Positions 1 through 11,069 of a stretch of 64,000 nucleotides of DNA are shown in pieces. Source of the stretch: Capitulum mitella (taxonomy: Eukaryota; Arthropoda; Thecostraca; Pollicipedomorpha; Pollicipedidae); the NCBI GenBank assembly GCA_030062745.1, contig CP099846.1, positions 5,394,001-5,458,000 on the forward strand. The letters are read 5' to 3'. Made by a program: the position numbers and the translations under genes. Every line of letters starts with the position of its first letter. The stretch's first letter is position 1. The notes beneath the pieces were generated by a model. It worked only from the letters and a program-made list of their open reading frames with translations, did no database searches and had not been told where the DNA came from.

Positions 1-215
1 CGCCAGAAGTCCCTGAGCGGCAGGTTGCCGTTGCGGCCGCCCAGCACGTAGATGGTGGCGTCCAGCAGGCAGGAGGCGTGCTTGGAGCGGGCCGAGGGCA
101 GCCGGCCCTCGCCCTCGCCCACCACCGCCTGCCACATGCCCCGCCGCCGCCTGCGGGCGTCGGCCAGCGTCAGCGGCGTGACGGCGTTCACCGTCACCAG
201 GCCGCAGAGGCCCAT
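1..215 (-). CDS. Kelch-repeat protein, N-terminal exon (partial, runs off the left edge)
   Basis: Reading the minus strand from an ATG at 215-213, 71 codons stay open to the window edge. The last 45 or so residues form one kelch blade: a Trp followed by a Pro-Ser-Ala-Arg-Ser-Lys-His stretch, a hydrophobic strand, then the diagnostic Tyr-Val-Leu-Gly-Gly-Arg-Asn-Gly turn and a closing Asp-Phe-Trp. Kelch blades build beta-propellers that bind partner proteins; which kelch family this is cannot be told from one blade. Third codon positions are almost all G or C, as in the receptor gene at the other end of the window. The true exon start is uncertain: either the ATG at 215, or a 3' splice site ending CGCCCGCAG inside the reading frame about 20 codons later, just before the Arg-rich stretch. 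The rest of the gene lies to the left, outside the window. Confidence 0.7.
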   Translation of the reverse strand, partial: MGLCGLVTVNAVTPLTLADARRRRRGMWQAVVGEGEGRLPSARSKHASCLLDATIYVLGGRNGNLPLRDFW

Positions 216-1526
216 CGTCGGCCGAGCCGGGCCGAGCCGGCCGTGGACCGGTCACGCCCGAGACCGCGGACCGATCACGTCCACGCCTGGTGCCAGGCGC
301 GATCGCTGCACTCCGGCCCGGTGCCCTCTCCGGCTCAGAAGGGCGTCAGACCGCCGACAGCACGACACTGCCGACGACTGAGCCACGCAGACTGCACGTC
401 TCTGACAGTGACTGCGCCACGCAGCGGATGACGTTTATCTCCGTTCGATAAGATACAGCGGCGGGAGAAGACGATGACCTCCGTCCAAAGTGGCTCTGTC
501 ACGCCCACAGCCTGATCTGAGCGCCGCCAGTCAGCTGATCCGCCGCCCCTGATCACGGTCACGGTGACAAGCCACTCCAAGGCCGCGTCCTCTGTTTCGT
601 TAAAGGGAGTGGGAATCAGAGGGCAGGAAAAGAAAGGGCAAGTAATCCCTCGAAACCCTGAAACAGGGTCCGGACGGATTCGCCTGAGTGTTGTCGAAAA
701 AACGGCACATCGTGGTATGCATTAACTATATGGCCCGTTCACTGTGATGTCAGTGCAGCAGCCGAGACCACAAACAACGCAGTCGCATGCAATAAAGCAC
801 GTCTGTTGCAAAGCTCGGTAAAATGTACCACCTCACGATATTGCTTTATGTTCACCTAAAAACGGAAGCAAAATTTAACGTAACTACATTTGCCGAGCAA
901 TTTATTCAGGGCAATGCTGAAAGATCTGTTCCAAACATTATGCCGTAGAAAAAGAAGCAGGATTTGAGCCCTGTCAGTCAGTCAACAGAGAATGAACAAC
1001 ATTTTCGCAAAAAATGATTCATACATCTGTAAAATCAATCTCAATATGAAATCCGGTTCATACCACATCTAGTCAACGTCAAGAACGTCGCATACCTCAT
1101 GCCTAGTGCAAATGCTGCTGTGCTAAATCACTTGTTGACATTTCTCTACGTTGAACCACCATTCTCTTTTCAAGTGTCAAACGTTCTTCATATGCCTCAG
1201 ATTGTAAGTCTAAATACTCTCTCCTGATCACGTATGACCGCGCAGTGGCGGTGCGCTCAGGTGTTACTTTCACTGCACGCATTGCAACATATCCGTGTCT
1301 TGCCGCAATTTTTCTGGACTTGTCTAACGGGCGACCGTTAAATCACGCGGTTTTCAGAACTCTGCGGGTGAATATTTCGTACTCTGCAATGGTGAATTGC
1401 GAAACGAAAATGAAATGCGAGGAAGTAAAATTTATACAAGAAGATTCCTTTCTGGATTCGACCTGTCGGCTCTTATGCCGGCTCTGTTGCCTGGATGAAG
1501 TGTTTGTGTTCCGCGCGGACTGAAAA
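216..1526. other. Flank of the kelch exon, no gene recognised
   Basis: The first 350 bases are CpG-rich and could hold the promoter or an upstream intron of the kelch gene. The remainder is ordinary AT-balanced sequence with short chance reading frames only. Confidence 0.4.
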
Positions 1527-1635
1527 CCGAAAACAAACCACCGGTGGAAGCCTGGCTAAACTGAAAACAAACCACCGGTGGAAGCCTGGCTAAACTGAAA
1601 ACAAACCACCGGTGGAAGCCTGGCTAAACTGAAAA
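1527..1635. repeat. 34-bp tandem repeat, three copies
   Basis: Three head-to-tail copies start at 1527, 1561 and 1595; they are identical apart from one base near the start of the first copy, and 7 bases of a fourth copy follow. Each copy carries the 10-bp perfect palindrome CCACCGGTGG. Near-identity points to recent expansion. Confidence 0.9.
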
Positions 1636-1639
1636 GCCA

Positions 1640-3104
1640 AGCCAAGCGTATCCAGAGTCAGCGCTGTGATAGGACTTCACTATTTGTTCACGAGAGGTCT
1701 CCGATATGGTTTGCACGACAGGGCAGACAGATTGGTCAACGGGGGTGACTTTCCTAAGTCACAAGGAGTCTAATAAGGACAAACTTATGGAACGTGGTCT
1801 TTCCTATTTTGCAAAATACATTAACAACATTATAAACACCAAAGCTGGACATATAACCATCCATAAGTAATGAGATAATAAATAAAATATCTACACCTCT
1901 GAATGTTCAATTATTAGATAAAATACTGACGTGTAGGAGATATATCAACATAGTTTTTCGTTCTAAATGGTTTATTATTTACAAATACTTTTACGCAGCT
2001 GTTTCGGAGGTTTCGCGCTATACTGTGAGCAGCATAATACACATCATCTTAACATCTGTGTATTTGAATGACAGATATAGGGAAGGGACCGCTAACAACT
2101 GTTTTCTCAATTTACTGTCACGAGGCGGATAACGCAGAGGTCTAGGTGGTACGGTCTCCCACCCAGCGCAGCGTGACTTACACAGTCATGTCTCAGATCT
2201 CGCTCAAAACTGATACCAGGAGTTATCTGGTGCGTGGATTCCGCCTGGAACAGTATCAATTCTGACCTACAGGTGGCGAGATATTTCCCGACGTGTGTTC
2301 AGAACCGGCGTAGCACTGATATATTTGCACCACCGTGGCACCAAGAAAAATACACAAAATGCTATCAACTTACACACTTCCAAGATCACAAAGATTCGTA
2401 GAATACGAATACAAAGAGAAAACTCACCTAGGTCAATTTCTAAAAAAGAGACGTCGTGATCTCGGCCAAATATCACCATGTCACCTTTGCATAGCTTCCG
2501 TCCTCAAGTTTCTATTCCGCAGATAATACGCCTGGTACGTTGTCCTTCCACAGCAAAAATAATATTCGAGGGTGCAGATGTCCGAATGGCATTCCCGCGA
2601 CTCAGAACATCGCCCTTGGCAATTATTTTTTGCATTCGGACAACACCAAAGACAGCTCACCACGCTCAGATTTTGCGTAAAATAGAGTTGTTTTGGGCCA
2701 TGACTTCAATTCTTGGGTTTTATATATTTTTTACATTCGTGGGGTCAACAGACCACGAGATACAGGCCAATGAAAATGTAAGGTTAAGACCGACGACCAA
2801 CTAAGCATGCCACTATACATCCATGATCAAAAAAGTTATGAGGGCAAAACTATACATCAATAGAATGAAAAGAAACAAGGAATGTGTTTACCCAAAAACT
2901 GAAAAAAACTTCTCAGATTACGTTTGCAAACTGAGCGAAACTTTTCAAAGACAACTGGTCTATTTTCAAGGTCATTTTCCCTGTGCCCATTTCTGTTAAA
3001 TTCACACAAATATAGGTTACATTGTTGGTAACACACACATCTGACCCGAATGTTTAATGACCTCGATTTATTCCCAGATATAAGCAATATGGGTACGATT
3101 TGAA
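1640..3104. other. AT-rich stretch without recognisable gene
   Basis: Only short chance reading frames on both strands; no conserved domain, RNA gene or transposon end was recognised. Confidence 0.4.
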
Positions 3105-3111
3105 AGCATCT

Positions 3112-3150
3112 GTCATGTCATGTGTCATGTGTCATGTGTCATGCGTGACA
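3112..3150. repeat. GTCATGT-type short tandem repeat
   Basis: A run of about five 7-bp units of the form GTCATGT or GTCATGC. Confidence 0.7.
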
Positions 3151-4560
3151 TCAATATCCACCTTTCGGCTTGTTTTCATATGTTTTACCCCTCGCCAGTG
3201 TATGACACTTCGATGGTGCATGAAGGTAAGAACCCCTGGTGATTCGTCCCTAATCAAGCTAAAGCCGCCAAATAAAAACAGGCGTGTAGCTCGTCATAGG
3301 AGGATAATGGTATCCGTTTTTAAAGCTTTAGGTTAATCGGTGGTCTCCCAGGTTTCCCAGGTTAGGTTAATGGCCCGACGTTGGGAAACATCGCGACGAA
3401 AAACGCCTCGCGATTCTCATCAATAAATAAAAATAAGACCACATTTCAGGCTCTGAAAACTACTTACAGATAACCTTATTTAAATAGTGACCATCTCTGA
3501 TTAATGGACCGCATGGAAAACCATGGACTCATCATCAACACATGACAAATGCGACAGACATACGAATCCTAAAAAAACGTGACAGGGAGAACACCGAAGC
3601 ATGTTCATGTTACCGTGGCCCTGAAAAGAATTAGTGATTACGCAAAATAGCCCAAAATCGTAATAGTTCGGACATTCATTTCATCGTTTCCAGAGCCGGA
3701 AAAGAATCTTTTTTTGGATCGAGCGACTGGGCTCGAGAACTACATACGGCACCTACGGCAAACTGTGCGCGTTATTGAAATAAAAGACACGAACGACTGT
3801 TTAAAACAAGATGAGAAATGTCGAATATAAATGGAACTTGTTCTCGAGCAGCCTGGCATCTTGAACGTGACAACGGTGAGACTCAAGTCTGTACGTTATA
3901 GGTGTCTCAGTAGGTGTGGAGTGTCTGTATGGGTGTGGAGTACATGTGATGTCATGAAAATATAACCCCAGCGAAAAATATCATTTTTGGCGTTGTACTA
4001 CAATACCCGTGCTCAAAATGTATTTTGAGCTTCAGATGTATATTTTTGCACCCTCTTCATAAGTTTCATCATCAGAACTTTAACAAGTTCTCAAGTCAAT
4101 AATTGTCTCCACCCACCATGACGCCGTGAACAGGTATTCACCGACTTCGACCAACAAGGATCATTTCAAATGTATTAAACGTTTGTACCCTTCACAAAAC
4201 TTTGCACTCAATAAAAAAAAAAACTTTATGTTCCGCTACCAGGATCAAAAAGGAAATTTCCAGCTCTGTTAACCAAAGACAGCATGCATTCTAAAGAAAT
4301 ACTAAAACGAACATGTTAACAAAGGCCGGAGGCTGTTACACCCATCGTGATATTGGGTCTCCATCTCTCGATCGCTGGTGGTAATGCTGTCTTTCACGTA
4401 TTGGTAGACAGTGTCTTCACGCATCCATGGGTACCGTATCAGGGTCCGCCTTCGCCCAAGGCCTGTGCCTGCCTTACTATCCTCTCAGTAAAGTCGCACG
4501 CTTCCCGAGACACTTTCTGGGCTTCTTCACGTCGCCCGTGAAACAAGTGTTGACACGCCG
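3151..4560. other. Unannotated intergenic or intronic DNA
   Basis: No gene, RNA or repeat ends were recognised. A short AGGTTAGGTTAA stretch near 3350 resembles arthropod telomere units but is too short to call. Confidence 0.35.
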
Positions 4561-4609
4561 TCGTCTTCAAGTGGGAAAGGGCGACTGAAACTGCAGCGGA
4601 GAAAAATCC

Positions 4610-5280
4610 CAACACTCAGCGTCTCGTCGGGAGCGTCGCGCCCAACGTGCGACAACAGAGAAGCTTTCACGCCGCTCCCCGGCGGCCGCGACGCTCAAAC
4701 GTCGCCGGCGACGGGCTCCGACGAGGCGCGCTGCCCGAGGCGCCGTGCATCTCACTCGGCCGGCGGCGTCGACGGCTCGCGGCCCTCGCCGGCCACCTCG
4801 CCGATAAACGGTTCTGAGGACCGGCTCCGAGACGCGGCCTCCCCGGGGACCGCCGCCGGCCGCGCCGGTCGGACCGCCGCCGACGGGGCCCAGCCGGCGC
4901 CGACGCTCCCGGCCGTCGGCGGCGACGGCGCGACACGCGCCGCGCTCGCCGCCCGCCCGGCCGGCGCCGGCGTCGGCGGCGGACGGGTGCGCGCCGCCGG
5001 GCCAGGCGCGGTTCACACGCCCGCGTATTGATTTCGGAGGCCCGCAAACGCCGTCAGCGGCCGGTCAAGCGCCGTCGGCGTCCCTGGCCCGCCTCGTCTC
5101 GGGCGGCCGCGGTCTGGCTCCGTAACGACGGAGCGCCGGCGACCTGGCTGCTCCGAGACCGCCCTGACAGCGGGCGTCGTGCGGAGGTGACTCCACCCAC
5201 CGCTGACGTACTGCAGGGACGCACAGCGGGACGACTTATCGGGACCAGCCGCGGCGGAATCCCTTTCCTCGGGGAATGAC
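4610..5280. promoter_or_regulatory. CpG-rich island
   Basis: About 670 bases of very high GC with dense CG dinucleotides, sharply bounded by AT-richer DNA. Long open frames exist in several phases on both strands, which is what GC-rich noncoding DNA gives by chance, and none resembles a known protein. It may be a promoter or 5' exon of an unseen gene. Confidence 0.4.
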
Positions 5281-5317
5281 GGGAGGCGACTGTTACATCC
5301 GTCAGGAACTGTTTCCT

Positions 5318-5354
5318 GCTGGACAAGATGGCTGGACCATCTTGCTGGTCCAGC
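5318..5354. repeat. Nested inverted repeat
   Basis: CAAGATGG (5324-5331) pairs with CCATCTTG (5337-5344) around a 5-base loop, and an outer GCTGGAC/GTCCAGC pair (5318-5324, 5348-5354) extends the hairpin. Confidence 0.6.
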
Positions 5355-5979
5355 CGAAACAGCACATTCCTTTTATCAGAAATCAGCCCGCTGGATCAGT
5401 TAGTATATTTTTCTGGTGGTTTTAGCCGATTGGATCCTTCTGCAGCAAACCACGCCATTAGGCCCAAGGCTTCCGTTTCGCAAAAAGAACGTTTTCAAAG
5501 TTGGTACGGTCAGAACCATTTTTAGGCCATTTCTTTCACTGCAACACCATAAGGCTTATCTTAAAGTTTGTGAGATCTCCGCTCTACTTGCATTTTGGGC
5601 TCCCATCAATGTAGGGCCATCCGACCCGAAGTTGGGTACGAACAGAGCTATTCTCAGCACTTTCTTTCCCTCTAACAACATAGCAGCAATGTTAAGACAA
5701 TTCATAACTGGTAGGGTCGCCTCCAGATTGATAGCGCCGCTGCTCCTCCGGTCCTATGGCATGCTATACACATGTCAAGGCTCCTGCAGCCGTGATAATG
5801 ACCAGATAAACCCATCATGGCATCCTTCCTCCATATCCTGGGGAAGACAGAAACATTCTGGTCCGTCGATTACCGTAAAGTGGGGCGGAGGTGATCCGTT
5901 TCTGACGTGCACGAGACTTACACCAATCGCATTTAAACAAGCACAGAAGGGCCGCCCAGTGCAGCTGAGGGGCGCGCGT

Positions 5980-6270
5980 TCGTCTGCTGGGGCCGCTCTA
6001 AGGACTGCAGAGCGACAGTTTGTCTGCTGGGGCGCCCCGCAACGACCATTCGTCTAATGGGGTGGCCCCAGACACACAGGAGCGACATATTACCGGCTGG
6101 GCCCGCCCCGAACAGAAAGGGTGTCGGCTCGTCTGCTGGGGCCGCTCTGGGCCCGCGCCGAACAGCAAGAGTGACGGCTCGTCTGCTGGGGCCGCTCTAA
6201 GGCGCTCTAAGTCTAAGGGGCCGCTCTGGGCCCGCCCCGAACAGCGAGGGTGACGGCTCGTCTGCTGGCA
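5980..6270. repeat. GC-rich minisatellite, about 50-bp units
   Basis: Degenerate head-to-tail units built on TCGTCTGCTGGGGCCGCTCT followed by a CCCGCCCCGAACAG block and a GAGTGACGGC-like block, about five to six times with internal deletions. Frames running through it are repeat artefacts. Confidence 0.75.
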
Positions 6271-6299
6271 GTACCGACGGTAATCCGGGGGCGCGAGAG

Positions 6300-9200
6300 C
6301 TGCTTCCTGCCTCGGGTTGGCAAATGCGAGGTCTCAGTGACATGAGCACTGTTTCTCATTTTCTTCGTATTTCACTTTTAAGCCGCTGCACCTTCGGGTC
6401 GAAAGCGTATTCAATTTTGTCTTTCAATTACCCAGATAATACGGATTTCCGGCGATTCGTGGGTACAAGGCAGGATTACGCAGCTATACCTTCGGGTGGA
6501 AAGTTTATGTAATTTTGTCGTTCAATTACCGATATATTACATATTGACCGCCACTCGTGGATACACAAGGCGTTCTTGCGAAATGAGGAGTCAAAATAGA
6601 AATAACATAAAATGCGCTCTGTTTCCGTTTACATTAAAAACAACTCACTCTCTTCAAAATCCAGACAACTGAAACAACTGAATAAATTGGACCTGCACTT
6701 AAAATCAAACTCTGCCAGTGGTCTGCTTTTCTCTGCTACCCTCAGGCTGGGATCAAGAAAGGAAAATGCACTCTGGAAAACTGTCAGGCTTGGCTTTCCA
6801 ATTCCCGAGAAGAAATCTGTCTCCATTTGTTGCGCCCACTATGTTCAGTTCCCCTGAGGCTGCAAATGACGGGTGGCCCACGCCCCCTGAAACCAAAAAC
6901 AGGGCGCCACGTTCAAAGGCATCGCTGAAATGTTTCGACGTTGGTGAAATGCCGCTGACTAATCCTGCACACCCGTTCGCAGACGCCAAAGATGCTTCAT
7001 TTACCTACAAATCTCCTTAACTGTCCAGAAGGACATTTTTACTCATTTTTTATCTAAGTTTTCTAGGTATGAGCTTATACTATACTATAAAAAATCCAAG
7101 TATTTGAGCGTAACTTGACATTCCTTCGAAGGTGGGATCATAGACTGAGAAACTCAAAACGGCGCCAGATATCAAAATCAAGGTGCGATTCATAATAGGT
7201 GAAACGAAGGCCACTGAACAGGTGAAACAATGTCACGAGAATCGTTGAAATAAAAGTCTAAACATTCACACACAGATCACTATATGACCAGGTAAACGAG
7301 AACGAGGAGGAGGAGGAGGAGAAGGCTGCCAAGCGAAAAAAGAGATCGACATTTTAAAGCATATCCTCACACATGTCTATTGTAGAAGGCTTCGCGCATC
7401 TATTACTGTCAACTTTCTCCTTGGTTTTTAACGTCTATCAGGTCACCCGTCTTCGCCACTGCGGTCCGACAGCGAAAGCCGTGACTTCAGTATAACGCCT
7501 ACTCGTGGTCTAATACAATGACTTCGAACAAAACTCCTCCTGATTCTGGCGGGGTAAGCAAAATCTGAAAAAAAACTCACGGACATCCAAAACACCTTCA
7601 CATCAAACGCTCCTACGGAACAGCTAATAAGAACGGTCATGATCGAAAACCGCCGGCAGCACCAAGGGCTACCAAAGCGACAAACGCCAGCAGCGGCAGT
7701 AGTAAAAACAACAGCTGCGACAAGAAATAAGTCGACAGATGGACATATTGCGCGGCAGCGACCTGGATAACCCGTTTGGTCTGTCGTTTCATTGTTGGAC
7801 AGTCACTGGCACAATTATGAACATAAAAAACAACCCATGATATGTCAAAGCATGTGTCATGTGCCGCTGTTGCCCGTTACTTTTTGCACCAGACGTTTCA
7901 CAGAATCCGCTGTAACAGCAATGATACGTTTCTTAAGTGATCAATGACTGCCGATGTTTGTGTGTTTGAGTATGTAACAGCCAATAGCATTTCAGTTGCA
8001 TGATCGTTGTTGATATCATTGTTGACGTCACGAAATAAACCACAAGTCAATCAAACCATTACAGCTTGTCATGAGCTCATTTGCTGTATAGCGGTCCGGT
8101 CACATGATACGAACTGACGGTGTAATCACGTGACAATGTGGGAAAAATCGAACGGTCGGGTTGAATTTTGCTCACCTTCATTCTGAACATTTTTAGCATG
8201 GACTGGGTTTGGCAATGCGGAGGAGCTCAAAAGTCGAAACCCACGCGGAGACAGTTTATTACGTGACACATGCTGTTTTCCTCGCGAGGTGCTTCGCCTG
8301 AGTTAGTATACATGTTGAGGAAGAAAGTCCGACACATTCATTGCAAGGCCAACTGGTATTTGAAGTGGTATTTACAACTGCTACGCATGATTTTGCAATC
8401 CCTTTCTTGAGATGACTGTTTATTCACAGCTTTCCACTGTGGACATGATCCTGTTTGCTAGGAGGGATGACTATGTGTGGATTCACACAGTGAGCATATT
8501 AAACGCAACCCTGACAAAGAAACTCACTGAGAGCAAATAAATCCGAGAGCAGCAGTCTTTGGAAATAGGTCAACAATCCACAACTTAATACCACTCGATA
8601 CATCAACCTGATGACGTTACTCATATAAAAACATCCCAACAATGACGACGTGATGCGTCACAAGCCATGCACCATGTCTCCATTTGCTGACAAGTCTGCG
8701 AACGTGTGACTTGTGAACAGTGCCGCTGACTGATGCAAATCTCTTCCGTAAATTTACCTGCAATGCGCTTCCATGGAATGAGTCAAGTCTGTGCCGCGCA
8801 GGAATCGATAACAGCGAATAAACAGCTTTTATGATGAAAAACAAACTTCCCCCTTTTGAGTTAGCACTCATCGTTTGCAAGTTGTTAAAAATATTCCTGA
8901 GGCCACTGACACACGCGATATTTCCGGGCGAAACTCTAATTCTTGCCGAACGACGGTAACGCTAGCCCCAAAGTCTGACGGGCAGGTGGAAAATGGCAAC
9001 GGGCAAAGACTAGGTGGAGACGAATTAAGAGACTAGCAAAAACAATAAGCATACCATCACGTTTGGCGCCAGGCATTCTGTGATGTTTACTTTTCGTAAT
9101 GCGTCTCCTAGATCCGTTCCATCTGCCTGTTCTAAACAGCCCGCTTCAATTAGTCGGACGGTTTGAATGTTCCAGTTGGCCTGTGAAAGCTGATAATGAA

Positions 9201-9320
9201 ACACATTAAAAACACGAGGCGCTGAACACAACGGCACACTCACGTTCTCCCCTATGACCCTAAATCGCTTGCGCTCGTTAAATCATTTGTCTGTCAGACT
9301 TTTCGCTTCATGTCGTTGTC
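6300..9320. other. Long stretch with no recognised gene
   Basis: Both strands were read; only short frames without recognisable motifs occur. A short GGA microsatellite sits near 7305-7323. Confidence 0.35.
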
Positions 9321-9330
9321 AATTTAGCAT

Positions 9331-9371
9331 CCCACTCCTCACTCTCACCCCTGGTGAGAATGAGGAGTGGG
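9331..9371. repeat. Near-perfect 19-bp stem hairpin
   Basis: The left arm CCCACTCCTCACTCTCACC (9331-9349) pairs with 9353-9371 with one mismatch around a 3-base loop. The stem is shorter and the loop tighter than a usual animal pre-microRNA, so a regulatory RNA is not claimed. Confidence 0.75.
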
Positions 9372-10300
9372 AAACTACTACGACGTCATTTTTCCAGAAA
9401 ATACGTGCTGGAGACGTTAACAGCGACGTTTTTCAGACAGCTGAAGCCTATATGAGAAAACTCGACCATGGTGCCACACCCCCTTTAAAGTTTACGACCT
9501 GACATGCTCCCGGGTTGTATACCGAGGTGCATGGGGGAATTTTACAACGATCACGTACTCACGACTTAGCCTCAGACTTTTACTGAGGTCATCCATAATG
9601 CAGATGGCTACTAGACCCTTTCGCCTGTATACAGAACGAACCATGAAGGAGCACGTACCAGAATGTGTACCCGGTGATCCGGTAGTTCTCAGTGATCGCC
9701 TGCACAGATCTATGGGAACAAACAGGTGACAGCAGGACGCTCTATCAATGTCAGGACAACCTCCCAAGCGTGAAGGTCGCGGACAGCGCCGGCGGCGGGG
9801 CCGGACGCCGGGCGGCGCCGCTGGAGCAGACACCGCGTGGCCGGGGCCTGGCCCGACTCGAGGCAGCCGCGTCAGACATCGCCGCAGACTCGCAAGCCAT
9901 GTGGAGACGGCAGCCGCACAACGGACTGTTAAGTCGGCCGAATTTGATGCGGCGTTTCTGCGCCAAGCTCACGCGCGTGGGAATCCGTTTAAAGTTGGTC
10001 GGCCCATAGCTTCGCGAAGGTTATTTCTGGTCATGCAACAAATGGCTCATGTTGAACGTTCAAAGTTGCAGAGCTGCGGCCCTACTCTATGGTCTGCTTC
10101 ACGTACAGGCCAGGCCAGGGTTTGGCAGACTCCCGTAGCCCCCAGCCGCGGCAGTGCAACAGTCAAAAATAACTCCGGCCAGCCGATCCGATCGGTCCGT
10201 TGCGAATGCATGGTACAAAAATGGCCCGCTGCTCGCCCGGTCCTGCTGTTCGTGCCGCCGTCGGTCCAGCTGTCGTGCGCTGCCAGATCGGCCATCCCCA

Positions 10301-10307
10301 TATATAA
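10301..10307 (+). promoter_or_regulatory. TATA-box-like site in the CpG island
   Basis: TATATAA lies between GC-rich blocks, a usual arrangement for a core promoter. No transcript start or downstream coding exon could be fixed, so this remains a candidate. Confidence 0.3.
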
Positions 10308-10830
10308 TCAGCTGAGCCGGCGGGACAGGAAGCGTGAGGTCCCTCGGAGGTCACGCCCAAACCGCCGCGACTGGAGGGCAGGGGCGGACCCAGGGACCAG
10401 CCACTGGTGGGCTCTCTTCGCCGGAACAGGTAGCCGCTGAACGCCTCGGAACCATACTGCCAGCGGCGGGCTGCACAGACGAGAGGTTCAACTCTCCCGC
10501 GGAACGCAGCGATGCAGGGCAGGGCTGTCTCAGGCTGCTGAGAGGACAGGGAGGGTGAACAACCTGAGACTCGGGCACCAGCCGCCCTCTCGCCACTGCT
10601 GTCCCTTCCGTGTGCCGAGAGACAACGCAGCGCACGACAGCGCAAACAGCGGGCGCCCGCCCACGTGCGACAGACACCCGTCAATAATAGATCACCGGGC
10701 GCACACAGCCGCAGCACAGCACGTGACTGTCCGCACGGGAACGCCGCGCCCCGGGGGAACACAAGTTGCACGCGAAAAATGCGCTCGCAACGCCGGCTGG
10801 CGACGAAAGGAGGCCGGGTTCGACGCTCAC

Positions 10831-10899
10831 CTCTTCTTCGAAGACGGGAATCCACTCCACGGCGCCGCACGCTCGCAACGTCGGCCCCGCGTCGCTCAT
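10831..10899 (-). CDS. Candidate first coding exon, 23 codons, function unknown
   Basis: On the minus strand an ATG at 10899-10897 opens a 23-codon frame that ends exactly at a consensus 5' splice site, GAG followed by GTGAGC (donor GT at 10830-10829). The peptide is acidic at its end (Phe-Glu-Glu-Glu) and uses many GC-ending codons. It sits in a CpG island and points toward the left edge, where the minus-strand kelch exon lies, so it could be the first exon of that gene across an intron of over 10 kb; this is inference only. The exon is too short to show homology. Confidence 0.35.
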
Positions 10900-11069
10900 C
10901 GACGCGCCGTACGCCCCGCCACTGCTCCGGCCGCCGCCGACTGCGCTGTCGCCTGGCAGAGCCGCCGTCTGCGCGCGGCCGGCCGGCGCCGCGCCGTTCC
11001 GTTATTGAAGGACGTTATTGGGGGATGCCACGGATTCGCTCGCTGCGCCTCAGCCACCCGCCGGGCGCA

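Larger units (their letters stand above)
9755..11060. promoter_or_regulatory. CpG-rich island complex
   Basis: Three GC-rich blocks (about 9760-9900, 10320-10560 and 10690-11060) rich in CG dinucleotides. They look like a promoter and first-exon neighbourhood. Frames are open in many phases on both strands, so most are chance. The best-supported coding piece is the short minus-strand segment at 10831-10899. Confidence 0.45.

Noticed and set aside
1527-1635. CRISPR-like array
   Set aside because: Three adjacent 34-bp units with no spacers between them, in eukaryotic DNA; it is an ordinary tandem repeat.
4567-5047. Arg/Ala/Gly-rich frames in the 4.6-5.0 kb CpG island
   Set aside because: Compositional artefact without motif.
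10478-10506. T-arm-like GAGAGGTTCAACTCTC, possible tRNA
   Set aside because: No A box and no pairing acceptor stem at the right distance; elsewhere no tRNA was found either.
10163-10870. Long overlapping frames (up to 237 codons) on both strands
   Set aside because: CpG-island composition depletes stop codons in every phase; no recognisable protein features.
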